Origin: Leptolinea sp964397625 | Lineage (GTDB): Bacteria > Chloroflexota > Anaerolineae > Anaerolineales > Anaerolineaceae | Assembly (NCBI GenBank): GCA_964397625.1 | Contig: CAYNJT010000019.1 | Span: 1-42,681, forward strand | Reading direction: 5' to 3' | DNA: 42,681 nt | Shown: piece by piece, positions 1 through 8,947 of the stretch | Layout: each line of letters opens with the position of its first letter | How positions within the stretch are numbered: position 1 is the stretch's first letter | Translations under genes and position numbers: made by a program | Notes under the pieces: model-generated | Databases searched by the model: none | What the model saw: the letters and a program-made list of their open reading frames with translations, nothing else | What the model was told of the DNA's origin: nothing

Positions 1-1026
<1,026 letters not shown>

Positions 1027-1028
<2 letters not shown>

Positions 1029-1214
1029 ATCCCCCCTACCCCCCTTCACGAAGGGGGGCAGTACATAGATTCGTCTTACTCATATTGAAGTATTTTCGCT
1101 GGGAAAACTGCTTTTTATCAGACAAGTATGAACCCGGTATGAGTTTCTTTCAGAAGGAATCTTTGCCCCCCTTGCGGACGGCTCTATCGTCCGGAAGGGG
1201 GGGAGGGGGGATTC
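1027..1214. repeat. C-rich MITE-like repeat element with GAATCC termini
   Basis: A 188-bp stretch is bounded by GAATCCCCCC and GGGGGGATTC. It holds two hairpins: CCCCCCTTC-AC-GAAGGGGGG (about 1036-1055) and CCCCCCTTGCGGACG (1166-1180) pairing with CGTCCGGAAGGGGGG (1188-1202, one mismatch). The same termini and hairpin plan recur at 36338-36715. It fills most of the gap between ettA and the hemerythrin gene; no gene is seen here. Whether it moves, or is a DNA or RNA structure such as a terminator, cannot be told from one window. Confidence 0.75.
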
Positions 1215-1311
1215 AAACGCGGTTATTAAATGATGTTCTCTTTGTCAACCGAAACTCGAGGTCTTGCTTATCCTCGTTTGCCGCCCATCTTCACGGCGGG
1301 AAACGTCTTGG

Positions 1312-1710
1312 CTATTGCGCGAAGCCGACGTACTTGCGGTCGGTTTTGCCAATGTGATTAATGATCCAGGAATAGGCATCCATCAACGCGCCGCGGAAGG
1401 CGGCGTGGTCTTCAGGGTTGAACTGTTCCATATAACGGAACATGGCCTGTTTGAAATTCTCGTGCACTTTACGGTGTTCATCCAACTGTGGATAGCCGAT
1501 CTTCTGCATGTAAGCTTCCTCATGCGCGAAGTGATCGACCACATACCGTGATAGGGTCTCCTGAAAATAAAGCCGGGCTTTATCTTTTTCATTTTTTCGG
1601 TTAAGGTTCATTACCTCATTCAACATATTGATCAGGGCAGCATGTTCCGCGTCGATCTCCGGGATGCCCAACTTAAATTCATCGTCGAAATTAAATAAAT
1701 TTGCCGTCAT
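1312..1710 (-). CDS. Bacteriohemerythrin
   Basis: A 132-residue single-domain hemerythrin, the usual length. All di-iron ligands of the family are visible: H23, H60 and E64 (HxxxE), H79 and H83 (HxxxH), H119 and D124 (HxxxxD). Such proteins bind oxygen reversibly at a non-heme di-iron site in the cytoplasm and may store or deliver oxygen, or sense it. It has its own extended -10 promoter 37 bases upstream and a GGAGA ribosome binding site, so it is probably transcribed separately from the GNAT/HAAS/padR genes upstream on the same strand. An oxygen-related role fits the complete respiratory complex I nearby. Confidence 0.93.
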   Translation of the reverse strand: MTANLFNFDDEFKLGIPEIDAEHAALINMLNEVMNLNRKNEKDKARLYFQETLSRYVVDHFAHEEAYMQKIGYPQLDEHRKVHENFKQAMFRYMEQFNPEDHAAFRGALMDAYSWIINHIGKTDRKYVGFAQ

Positions 1711-1746
1711 TCATCTCTCCATCAATACGGATAATCAAAGATGGTT

Positions 1747-1755
1747 ATTATACCA
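1747..1755 (-). promoter_or_regulatory. Extended -10 promoter of the hemerythrin gene
   Basis: Read on the minus strand the bases are TGGTATAAT, an exact TGnTATAAT extended -10 box, 36 bases before the start codon. No good -35 box is seen, which is usual for extended -10 promoters. Inferred from sequence only. Confidence 0.55.
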
Positions 1756-1847
1756 ATATACTGATATTTACCCACTACATCCAGTAAATAGAACACCGCT
1801 TTGGTAAAAAACACGCAAATTTTGCTTGTATGGCTTTTGGTATTCAC

Positions 1848-2363
1848 CTACCCGGCAACTGGTCGGGCCATCAACCAGTCATGCTGAAGGTCAGTGCCCA
1901 TCTGGAAGCCCTGTTCGCCCACTTTTTCAAACCCCCATTTCTGGTAAAAGGTGATGGCCCGCGGGTTCTTTTCCCACACGTCAAGCCAGATCATGTCGCA
2001 ACCGAGTCGGACGGCTTCGTCAAGGCAGGCCTGCATCAACGCGGCGCCGATGCCACGTCCGATGCGCTCTTTCACCGCGTACAACCGCACAATCTCGATG
2101 GTTTTTGTTCCTTTGATGCACTCCGGCGGAGGATCCTGGCGCAGGCGGGCGTATCCCACTGGCTGACCGTCCTCTTCGGCGATCAGGAAGAAGGTGCCCG
2201 CCTGGGCTAACTCGGCAGCCTGCCTGGCTGAACTGAAGGACCTGGCCAGGTAAAGCGCCATGTCTTCCTCGGTATTATCGGCGGCAAAGGTGTCGCGATA
2301 AGTACGGGCCCCCAATTCGGATAACAGATGATTGTCTTCCGGTGTAGCCTTGCGGATGTTCAT
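1848..2363 (-). CDS. GNAT-family N-acetyltransferase
   Basis: A 171-residue single-domain GNAT. The acetyl-CoA pyrophosphate-binding loop is RIGRGIGAAL (about 101-110), preceded by the strand IVRLYAV and followed by the C-terminal motif NPRAITFYQKWGFEKVG, as in RimI-like and spermidine/amine acetyltransferases. The acceptor cannot be named. It lies 36 bases after the HAAS membrane-protein gene on the same strand with an AAGAAGG ribosome binding site, so it is probably the third gene of the padR operon. Confidence 0.88.
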   Translation of the reverse strand: MNIRKATPEDNHLLSELGARTYRDTFAADNTEEDMALYLARSFSSARQAAELAQAGTFFLIAEEDGQPVGYARLRQDPPPECIKGTKTIEIVRLYAVKERIGRGIGAALMQACLDEAVRLGCDMIWLDVWEKNPRAITFYQKWGFEKVGEQGFQMGTDLQHDWLMARPVAG

Positions 2364-2399
2364 TCCAACCTTCTTCCTGACTTACACGGAATCAATGCC

Positions 2400-3413
2400 C
2401 TAAATTTTATCCAGAAAAGACTTCCGCCGCACCAGTTTGATTAGTCCACTGACCAGTTCCACCGCGGTGAGCACGATCAACACGATCAACAGAACTTTGA
2501 TACCTATGGCGATCCCCGCATAGATGCCGGCCAACTGCGTCCCGGTTGCGCCTAATGTGGCCAGCTTCTCTCCGGTATCCAGGATGATGGACGGACCGGA
2601 GACCATGATGATCAATAGGACGATGAAGAAAACATCCAGTCCCATCTGGAACCATTTACTCCAGGTTTGCCATTTTCCAGCCCGGATCAACGCGATGTTT
2701 AATCCCAATCCGAGTATCCAGAGAAGATTTAACCAGGGCAGGTAGGAATAAAAGATGGTTGCGATGGCCGGAACGAAGACGGATTTTCCGGCAGGATCGA
2801 TGATGTTCGCGCCAAATTGCCCGGCAAAAACATTAAAGACCAGCAGGGCAATGATGGTGAATAGGATATCGGGGACTTGACTCCAGGGTTTGACGTCGTC
2901 GCTGCTGGTTTCTTCATCCAGGCTGCGCGGATCCCATGCGGATTCATCCTCTGATTTGGCCTGCCCCATCGCCCATTCCACAATGGCGAACACAAAGACC
3001 ACATTCCCGAACACCGAGAGCATGGAACCCAATAATTCAACCAATTTCCTGACAATGAATTCTATGGCTGTATCCACATTGAAAGGCTGTTGCGATAGAG
3101 TGACCGCCGTGGTGACAATGACCACCAGCCCCATAATACCCAGCACCAGTTTGGTAACCATCAAGAACGTCGGGTAAAGGCGCGGACCAATGAGATAGCG
3201 CGGAGGAAGATATGACGCGGCGACTTTCTTTGGGGTGCCAAATTCTTTTAGCACATCCACTGTCATGGCTTCATCCACGGGGCGGTTTTCTTCTGCGCTT
3301 CGGTTTTCAAGCGTGTCTTCCAGTATCGACCGGATTTCTTTCAGAATATCCTCGCGGTCTCTGGCGGGCAGGTTCTCTCCAACCTGTTCGATAAATTTGT
3401 CAATCAGTTTCAT
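2400..3413 (-). CDS. HAAS-domain membrane protein (DUF1700-like), partner of PadR
   Basis: The start at 3413 (MKLIDKFIEQ) is chosen because it has an AAGGAA ribosome binding site; the longer open frame runs antisense-like through padR and makes no sensible protein. The product has 337 residues. An N-terminal alpha-helical HAAS-type domain (about 1-75, with a DREDILKEI helix and a FGTPKKVAASYL segment) is followed by roughly six membrane helices with a polar loop near residues 155-180. In many bacteria such proteins are encoded next to PadR regulators and are thought to act as membrane partners or sensors; the exact function is unknown. It overlaps padR by 14 bases, which suggests translational coupling. 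Confidence 0.85.
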   Translation of the reverse strand: MKLIDKFIEQVGENLPARDREDILKEIRSILEDTLENRSAEENRPVDEAMTVDVLKEFGTPKKVAASYLPPRYLIGPRLYPTFLMVTKLVLGIMGLVVIVTTAVTLSQQPFNVDTAIEFIVRKLVELLGSMLSVFGNVVFVFAIVEWAMGQAKSEDESAWDPRSLDEETSSDDVKPWSQVPDILFTIIALLVFNVFAGQFGANIIDPAGKSVFVPAIATIFYSYLPWLNLLWILGLGLNIALIRAGKWQTWSKWFQMGLDVFFIVLLIIMVSGPSIILDTGEKLATLGATGTQLAGIYAGIAIGIKVLLIVLIVLTAVELVSGLIKLVRRKSFLDKI

Positions 3414-3753
3414 TCTTTCCTTCCAATCTGTTGGTGATTCTTTCCAGCGCGGAGACAATGGTTTCCCAATCCTGGCGCAAACGGGGCAAAGCTTTGCGTC
3501 CCCGCGCGCTGATGATGTAATACCGGCGCGGCCGCGCCTCTTCCACCCGCCAGGCTGATTCCAGTAAGCCCTGGCTTTCCATGCGGCGCAAGAGAGGGTA
3601 CAGCGTACCCTGATCAACTTCCAGCCCGTTGTCTGAAAGCAGCTTCAACACGGAGTATCCGTATTGCTCTTCCTGCAACAGGCTTAACACGGCGAGGACA
3701 ATTACCCCGCGGCGCATTTCCAATGATATGTTTTCAAACCCTATATCGTTCAT
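3400..3753 (-). CDS. PadR-family transcriptional regulator
   Basis: A 117-residue PadR protein: a winged helix (about 10-90) with the family features GVIVLAVLSLLQEEQYGYSVLKLL and DQGTLYPLLRRMESQGLLES, then a basic wing PRRYYIISARG and a C-terminal dimer helix. PadR proteins are usually repressors that control their own operon. Here the promoter just upstream contains a perfect inverted repeat between the -35 and -10 boxes, which is the likely autoregulatory operator. It is the first gene of a padR/HAAS/GNAT operon and is paralogous to the padR at 34191. Confidence 0.93.
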   Translation of the reverse strand: MNDIGFENISLEMRRGVIVLAVLSLLQEEQYGYSVLKLLSDNGLEVDQGTLYPLLRRMESQGLLESAWRVEEARPRRYYIISARGRKALPRLRQDWETIVSALERITNRLEGKNETD

Positions 3754-3773
3754 AATATTATATCCTTATAATT

Positions 3774-3802
3774 ATATTACTGTGTAATATACAGTATGTC
3801 AA
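3774..3802 (-). promoter_or_regulatory. padR promoter with embedded palindromic operator
   Basis: On the minus strand TTGACA (3802-3797) is separated by exactly 17 bases from TAATAT (3779-3774), a near-consensus sigma70 promoter. The spacer and the start of the -10 contain the inverted repeat TACTGT-ATATTAC-ACAGTA (3796-3778). Binding of a dimer there would block RNA polymerase. That PadR itself binds is an inference. Confidence 0.75.
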
Positions 3803-3923
3803 GTGCAAATTTTCATTCGAAAGGTTTTCACAACCTCTCGATTAAATAATACTGATACGTGTTATACAATTAGTCAGATATTCTTTTATGATTTTTCATT
3901 TAGTAAAGAAAGAGAGAAACCTT

Positions 3924-4259
3924 ATGAAAAAATGGATGCTGGTTCTTATACCGGGTATTCTCTTAACGTCTTGCGCTTCCGGCACTCCGATTGTCAAACC
4001 GACGGACGTGACGCCAGAACCTGCCCAGGTTCAACCCCTGCCGACAGTCGTTCCACCGGCTGCCGCTGGTCAGGATGGCGCGTTCATTCTAGAAAACAAG
4101 TGTGCTGAATGTCACAGTCCGAATAAGGTTCAACAATCTCTTGGCGACCGTGCTCACTGGGAACAGGTGGTCAACCGCATGGTTCAAAAAGGCGCCATTT
4201 TAACCAATGATGAGAAACAGGTGCTGCTTGATTTCCTGGCCAATCAGTACGCTAAATAA
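3924..4259 (+). CDS. Lipoprotein cytochrome c, single heme
   Basis: The start at 3924 (MKKWMLVLIP) follows an AGAGAGAAA ribosome binding site; the in-frame codons before it are not part of the signal. The product has 111 residues: a lipoprotein signal with lipobox LTSC (C17), a Thr/Pro-rich linker (about 20-48), then a small cytochrome c domain with one heme c motif CAECH (60-64) and a likely distal ligand M86. It would sit on the outer face of the cytoplasmic membrane as a small electron carrier. It precedes the nuo operon by 162 bases. Its electron partner is not known; it may serve another part of the respiratory chain, since complex I does not use cytochrome c. Confidence 0.88.
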   Translation: MKKWMLVLIPGILLTSCASGTPIVKPTDVTPEPAQVQPLPTVVPPAAAGQDGAFILENKCAECHSPNKVQQSLGDRAHWEQVVNRMVQKGAILTNDEKQVLLDFLANQYAK

Positions 4260-4380
4260 TCATAGAATCGGGTATCGACTTTTATTTGAATGGTCGATTC
4301 CTCCTGATCAAATATGTTCCGCCAATTCATACGAGTACGTTATACAGACTTTGTGAAAAAAAGCACACTCAATTTCCTTG

Positions 4381-4389
4381 TGATATACT
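4381..4389 (+). promoter_or_regulatory. Candidate extended -10 promoter of the nuo operon
   Basis: TGATATACT matches the TGnTATAAT extended -10 pattern and lies 32 bases before nuoA, in the only gap large enough for an operon promoter. No convincing -35 box is present. Confidence 0.45.
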
Positions 4390-4421
4390 CTCAAATATGA
4401 CCATACTGGTAAGGATTAGCC

Positions 4422-4778
4422 ATGCTGAATGATTACCTTCCCATCCTCATCCTCATCGCTCTGGCAACAACTCTCGGCTTCCTGGTGCTCATTATTGGAG
4501 CGTTATTTGGCCCCCGACGGCCAACTCCACGAAAAACCGCCCCGTATGAATCGGGGATGATCCCGTACGGTCCCGGAACCCGGCGTTTATCCGTTCGGTA
4601 CTACCTTGTGGCGGTGCTCTTCATTCTATTTGATATTGAAATCGTATTCTTCCTTCCCTGGGCGGTAGTCTTCCGCCAGTTGGGTTGGTTCGCGCTCTTC
4701 GAGATGCTGGTCTTTATCGGTATTCTGCTTATCGGTTTCGTGTATGTCTGGAAGAAAGGAGCGCTCGAATGGGAATAG
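4422..4778 (+). CDS. nuoA: NADH-quinone oxidoreductase subunit A
   Basis: A 118-residue membrane subunit with three helices (about 6-28, 59-81, 87-109). The conserved loop with KTAPYESGMIPYG and the helix with FDIEIVFFLPWA are family hallmarks; this loop sits by the quinone cavity at the junction of the membrane and peripheral arms of complex I. First gene of a complete nuo operon; its stop overlaps the nuoB start by 10 bases. Confidence 0.97.
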   Translation: MLNDYLPILILIALATTLGFLVLIIGALFGPRRPTPRKTAPYESGMIPYGPGTRRLSVRYYLVAVLFILFDIEIVFFLPWAVVFRQLGWFALFEMLVFIGILLIGFVYVWKKGALEWE

Positions 4779-5251
4779 AGCAAAAAGCCGGCAATATGGG
4801 CGTGGTCACCACCACGCTTGAAAATGTGGTCAACTGGGCGCGTACCGGTTCCATGTGGCCGATGCTCTTCGGTTTGGCCTGCTGCGCTATTGAGATGATG
4901 GCGGCGGAAGCCGCGAACTTTGATATGTCGCGCTTTGGTATGGAACTGATGCGCGCGAGCCCCCGGCAGTCAGACTTGATGATCGTCGCCGGGCGGGTGA
5001 GCCGCAAGATGGCCCCCGTGCTGCGCCAGTTATACGACCAGATGCCCGACCCGAAGTGGGTGATCGCCATGGGCGATTGCGCTTCCTGCGGCGGTGTGTT
5101 CAATAATTATGCCATCCTGCAGGGTGTGGATGAGATCGTTCCGGTGGATGTGTACGTGGCCGGCTGCCCGCCGCGCCCTGAGGCGCTCATCCACGGCGTG
5201 ATGACTCTGCATGAAAAAGTTCACGGCGAAAAGATCAAAACCTGGGCGTAA
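4769..5251 (+). CDS. nuoB: NADH-quinone oxidoreductase subunit B (cluster N2)
   Basis: The start at 4769 (MGIEQKAGN) is set by AAAGGAG seven bases upstream; the longer open frame runs through nuoA. The 160-residue protein carries the four ligands of cluster N2, the last cluster that hands electrons to quinone: the tandem pair C38-C39, C104 (GDCASCGG) and C133 (GCPPRPE). The spacings between them equal those in the Thermus Nqo6 subunit. It sits at the base of the peripheral arm next to NuoD. Confidence 0.97.
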   Translation: MGIEQKAGNMGVVTTTLENVVNWARTGSMWPMLFGLACCAIEMMAAEAANFDMSRFGMELMRASPRQSDLMIVAGRVSRKMAPVLRQLYDQMPDPKWVIAMGDCASCGGVFNNYAILQGVDEIVPVDVYVAGCPPRPEALIHGVMTLHEKVHGEKIKTWA

Positions 5252-5288
5252 ACTCAAATAAATCGGGTGATTCAGGATAAAAAGTAGA

Positions 5289-5801
5289 ATGGATGCTGCC
5301 TTTCAAAAGATTGTGGATGACCTGAAAAAGGAATTCGGTGGAACGGAAAGCGAATTTCGCGGAGAGGTGAGCATTACCCTGCCTGCCGGGAATTTGATCA
5401 AGGCATTGACCCATCTGAGGGATAAGTTTTCCTTTGATATGCTGGAAGCAGAGACGGCGGTGGATTACTGGCCGCAGACCACGCCGCGTTTTCATGTGAT
5501 CTACCAGCTCTTCTCCATGGAGAAGAATGTTCAACTCCGCCTCCGCGTTCCACTGGATGGCAACGCGCCAAGCCTGCCTACCGCCGAAGGTGTGTATCCC
5601 AACGCCAACTGGCACGAGCGTGAGATATGGGATATGTTCGGCATCCGCTTTGAAGGCCATTCTGATCTGCGCCGCATTCTGATGGCCGCCGATTGGGCTG
5701 GTCACCCCCTGCGAAAAGATTATCCGTTGGGATACGAAGAGGTGCAGTTCGATTTCAACGCAGACGAAATTGCCGTCCACAAACCAAAGCCGGTCAAATG
5801 A
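5289..5801 (+). CDS. nuoC: NADH-quinone oxidoreductase subunit C (30 kDa)
   Basis: A 170-residue 30-kDa-type subunit of the peripheral arm. The signature NWHEREIWDMFGIRFEGH (about 106-123) followed by LRRILM and HPLRKDYPL is intact. It has no cofactor and stabilises NuoB and NuoD. It is a separate gene here, not fused to nuoD as in E. coli. A gap of 100 bases, unusually long for this operon, separates it from nuoD; I see no gene in it. Confidence 0.96.
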   Translation: MDAAFQKIVDDLKKEFGGTESEFRGEVSITLPAGNLIKALTHLRDKFSFDMLEAETAVDYWPQTTPRFHVIYQLFSMEKNVQLRLRVPLDGNAPSLPTAEGVYPNANWHEREIWDMFGIRFEGHSDLRRILMAADWAGHPLRKDYPLGYEEVQFDFNADEIAVHKPKPVK

Positions 5802-5901
5802 GCAGCCGGCTGACCGCTGCGTGTTGGAAAGCCCTCATCGGTTGCTCTATTTCCAGAAAGCTGCCTGAAAGAACAATTGTGGTGAGTAATCTTAATAAAG
5901 A

Positions 5902-7143
5902 ATGACAGATAAAACCCGTAACTACCGCGAAACGAATGTTGATGAACTGCGTCACCTGTTCTCTCCGAGGGCGATGACCGGCGAGACCATGCTGCTCAAC
6001 ATGGGGCCGCAGCACCCCAGCACACACGGCGTTCTGCGCCTGCTGCTGGAACTGGACGGCGAGATCGTGTTGAATTGTGTGCCCGATATCGGCTTCCTGC
6101 ACACCGGCGTGGAAAAGAACATGGAGTCCAAAACCTACCAGAAAGCCGAAGTGATGACTGACCGGCTGGATTACCTCAACAACGTCGGCAATAACTTTGT
6201 GTACTGCATGGCGATTGAAAAGCTGGTCGACCTGGACGTGCCGGAACGGGCGCAGGCTATCCGCGTTATTCTGGCTGAGCTCACCCGAATCGCATCGCAC
6301 TTAATCTGGATTGGCACCTCGGCGTTGGATCTGGCGGCCATGTCTGTGTACATGTACGCCTTTCGCGAGCGCGAGATGATTCTTGATATTCTTGAAATGT
6401 GTTCCGGCCAGCGCATGATGACCACCTACATCCGCCCGGGCGGCCTGTGGCGTGATGTGCCGGATGGCTTTGACGCCGCCGTGCGTGATTTCATCCGCGT
6501 TTTCCCGAAACGCCTGGACGAGTACGAGTCCATGCTGACGAAAAACCAGCTCTTCCTGGAACGCACCGTGGGCATCGGCCCCATTTCTCAGGAAGATTGC
6601 ATCCGGTACGGTATTACCGGCCCGGTGCTCCGCGCCAGCGGCAAAGCTTTTGACCTGCGCAAAGTGCGGCCCTACAGCGGCTACGAACGCTATGATTTCA
6701 ACATCCCCTGCCATACGGCGGGAGATGTGTACGCCCGCTACCTGGTGCGCGTGCAGGAAATGCGCGAATCGATACGAATCGTTGAACAGGCGTTGAATAA
6801 ACTGCCGGGCGGACCGGTACGCAGCAGTAACTATAAATTTGTCCCCCCGCCGCGTTCAGAGATCGGCACCAGCATGGAAGCGCTGATCCACCACTTCAAA
6901 CTCTGGACGGAAGGTTTTTCCGCCCCTGCGGAAAGTGTGTATGTCACAGCTGAATCTCCGCGCGGCGAGATTGGTGTATTTTTGGAGGGCAACGGCGGAC
7001 CAAAGGCGCAGCGCATCCATTTCCGCACCCCGTCTTTCGTCAACCTGCAGATTATGCCCTTGCTCACTCGCAGCCATTTCGTGGCCGACCTGATCGGCAT
7101 TATAGGCAGCCTAGATGTCATTCTGGGAGATTCAGACCGTTGA
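5902..7143 (+). CDS. nuoD: NADH-quinone oxidoreductase subunit D (49 kDa)
   Basis: A 413-residue 49-kDa subunit, related to the large subunit of NiFe hydrogenases but without metal ligands. With NuoB it forms the quinone-binding cavity. The motif GPQHPSTHG holds H38, the residue that contacts the quinone head group in Thermus, and the segment TDRLDYLNN holds the partner tyrosine (Y91). The C-terminal ends in the expected GSLDVILGDSDR. The stop TGA overlaps the TTG start of nuoE. Confidence 0.97.
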   Translation: MTDKTRNYRETNVDELRHLFSPRAMTGETMLLNMGPQHPSTHGVLRLLLELDGEIVLNCVPDIGFLHTGVEKNMESKTYQKAEVMTDRLDYLNNVGNNFVYCMAIEKLVDLDVPERAQAIRVILAELTRIASHLIWIGTSALDLAAMSVYMYAFREREMILDILEMCSGQRMMTTYIRPGGLWRDVPDGFDAAVRDFIRVFPKRLDEYESMLTKNQLFLERTVGIGPISQEDCIRYGITGPVLRASGKAFDLRKVRPYSGYERYDFNIPCHTAGDVYARYLVRVQEMRESIRIVEQALNKLPGGPVRSSNYKFVPPPRSEIGTSMEALIHHFKLWTEGFSAPAESVYVTAESPRGEIGVFLEGNGGPKAQRIHFRTPSFVNLQIMPLLTRSHFVADLIGIIGSLDVILGDSDR

Positions 7144-7661
7144 ACGAGTTCTTATTGCAGCATCCGGATGAAATTCAGAAGATCCTGTCCGCCTACCCGC
7201 CGGATCAGAAGCGTTCGGCAGTGATGCCGCTGCTCTACCTCGCGCAGCGCGCGGACAATTACATTCAAAAGAAAACCATCGACGAGATCGCCGACATCCT
7301 GGAGATCACTCCCACCGAAGTCGCTTCAATCGTCGGTTTTTACACTCTTTACCATGACCAACCGGGCGGGCGATACCGCCTGCAGGTCTGCACCGATCTT
7401 CCCTGCGCCCTGCGCGGAGCCGACCAGTTCCTGCAGGACCTATGCGAGAACCTCGGGATTAAGGTGGGAGAGACCTCGCAAGACGGCCTGATCACCATTG
7501 AAGAAGTTACCTGCCTGGCGGGCTGCCACCGTGCGCCGCTATTCCAGGTGCAGGGTGACGGAGATATTTCCTACCATGAGAACCAGACGGTGGATGCCGC
7601 CCTCCAATTGATCGCCGAATTGAAAAAGAAAGCCGCGCGGCGGGAGGAGACGAAGGCATGA
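7140..7661 (+). CDS. nuoE: NADH-quinone oxidoreductase subunit E (24 kDa)
   Basis: A 173-residue thioredoxin-fold subunit that carries the 2Fe-2S cluster N1a: ligands C84, C89, C125 and C129 (CTDLPC and CLAGC). The likely start is TTG at 7140, overlapping the nuoD stop in the four bases TTGA, so translation is probably coupled. The N-terminal helical domain has the family pattern LLYLAQRADNYI. With NuoF and NuoG it forms the NADH dehydrogenase module. Confidence 0.95.
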   Translation: MNEFLLQHPDEIQKILSAYPPDQKRSAVMPLLYLAQRADNYIQKKTIDEIADILEITPTEVASIVGFYTLYHDQPGGRYRLQVCTDLPCALRGADQFLQDLCENLGIKVGETSQDGLITIEEVTCLAGCHRAPLFQVQGDGDISYHENQTVDAALQLIAELKKKAARREETKA

Positions 7662-8911
7662 GCGAATACATCCTCTACCGCCACCGCGATATCCTGGAGA
7701 TCAACAAATTATCAGTCTACCGTAAGAACGGCGGTTTTGCCGCCTTCGAAAAAGCCGTCAAGACCATGGACCCGGCCGGGGTGATGAACGAGGTCAAAGC
7801 CTCCGGTCTGCGAGGGCGCGGTGGAGCGGGCTTTCCCACCGGCACCAAGTGGAGCTTCCTGCCGAACAACTTGTGGCCGCATTACGTGGTGGCCAACGCG
7901 GATGAATCGGAGCCCGGCACATTTAAAGACCGTGAAATCCTGGAAAGCAATCCCTTCCAGTTTTTGGAAGGGCTGATGCTGGCAGCCTATGCGGTGCAGG
8001 CCAATGACGCCTACATCTACCTGCGCGGCGAATTCTGGCAGATCGCCCGTCAGTTGGATGAATGCATTGCGGAACTGGAAAAAGAGCACCTGCTGGGTGA
8101 AAAAATTTTCGGAGGCGCATACTCCCTGCGGTTGCACACCCACCTCGGCGCCGGAGCCTATATTTGCGGTGAAGAGACTGCCTTGCTGGAATCAATTGAA
8201 GGCAAACTTGGTCAACCGCGCCTGCGGCCGCCCTTCCCGGCCAGCTACGGCCTTTTTGGCAAACCGACGGTCATCAACAACGTGGAAACCCTGACCAACC
8301 TCCCGCAGATCATCGATCGCGGCGCGGCCTGGTTCAAAACACTGGGCACCGAAAAGTCGCCTGGCGTTAAGATCTTCAGCCTGACAGGCTGCGTGAACAA
8401 GCCGGGCAACTACGAACTGCCGCTGGGCACCACCTTCCGTGAACTGATCTTCACCCACGGCGGCGGTATTCCTGAAGGTCACACCATTAAAGCCATCATG
8501 TCTGCCGGTGCGTCATCGGTGATTGTTCCGGCCGACGATAAGGCGCTGGACACTCCCATGGATTACGAAGCCACCATGGCCAATCTGAACGCCCCGCTGG
8601 GTTCAGCTTCCGTCATTATTTTGGACGATTCGGTCAATATGGCCTGGCTGGTGAATAAAACGGTTCATTTCTTCCGCCACGAATCGTGCGGCAAGTGTAC
8701 CCCCTGCCGCGAAGGCACCTTCTGGATGAGCCACCTGACCCGGCGCATCACCGAAGGAAAGGCAAACAGGGAAGATATCACCCTGCTGGATACGGTTGCC
8801 CGACAGATGCAGGGCAAATGCCTGTGTGCCCTGGGAGAATTTTCCACCATGGCGGTTACTTCGGGTATTGAAAAATTCCGCTCTGATTTCGAGCAATTGG
8901 TTACTCCATAG
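7658..8911 (+). CDS. nuoF: NADH-quinone oxidoreductase subunit F (51 kDa, NADH and FMN site)
   Basis: A 417-residue subunit that oxidises NADH and passes electrons via FMN to cluster N3. The NADH/FMN-binding stretches RGRGGAGFPTGTKW (52-65) and GAGAYICGEETALLESIEG (164-182) are intact. Cluster N3 ligands are C344, C347, C350 (ESCGKCTPC) and C390 (CLCALGEF). The start overlaps the nuoE stop in ATGA. A separate soxB/SLBB-type segment precedes the C-terminal helical domain as usual. Confidence 0.97.
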   Translation: MSEYILYRHRDILEINKLSVYRKNGGFAAFEKAVKTMDPAGVMNEVKASGLRGRGGAGFPTGTKWSFLPNNLWPHYVVANADESEPGTFKDREILESNPFQFLEGLMLAAYAVQANDAYIYLRGEFWQIARQLDECIAELEKEHLLGEKIFGGAYSLRLHTHLGAGAYICGEETALLESIEGKLGQPRLRPPFPASYGLFGKPTVINNVETLTNLPQIIDRGAAWFKTLGTEKSPGVKIFSLTGCVNKPGNYELPLGTTFRELIFTHGGGIPEGHTIKAIMSAGASSVIVPADDKALDTPMDYEATMANLNAPLGSASVIILDDSVNMAWLVNKTVHFFRHESCGKCTPCREGTFWMSHLTRRITEGKANREDITLLDTVARQMQGKCLCALGEFSTMAVTSGIEKFRSDFEQLVTP

Positions 8912-8947
8912 GATTACTGTTTTCGATGAAGAAGGGTTTTCGCGCGA

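Noticed and set aside
3414..3617. N-terminal extension of the HAAS gene
   Set aside because: It lies inside padR in another frame; a good ribosome binding site precedes 3413.
4263..4305. Weak ATCGAC/GTCGAT stem after the cytochrome gene as a terminator
   Set aside because: Short stem, large loop and no T-run.
5802..5901. Possible small gene or internal promoter between nuoC and nuoD
   Set aside because: No open frame with a ribosome binding site and no convincing promoter boxes; only a short CAGCCGGCTG palindrome.
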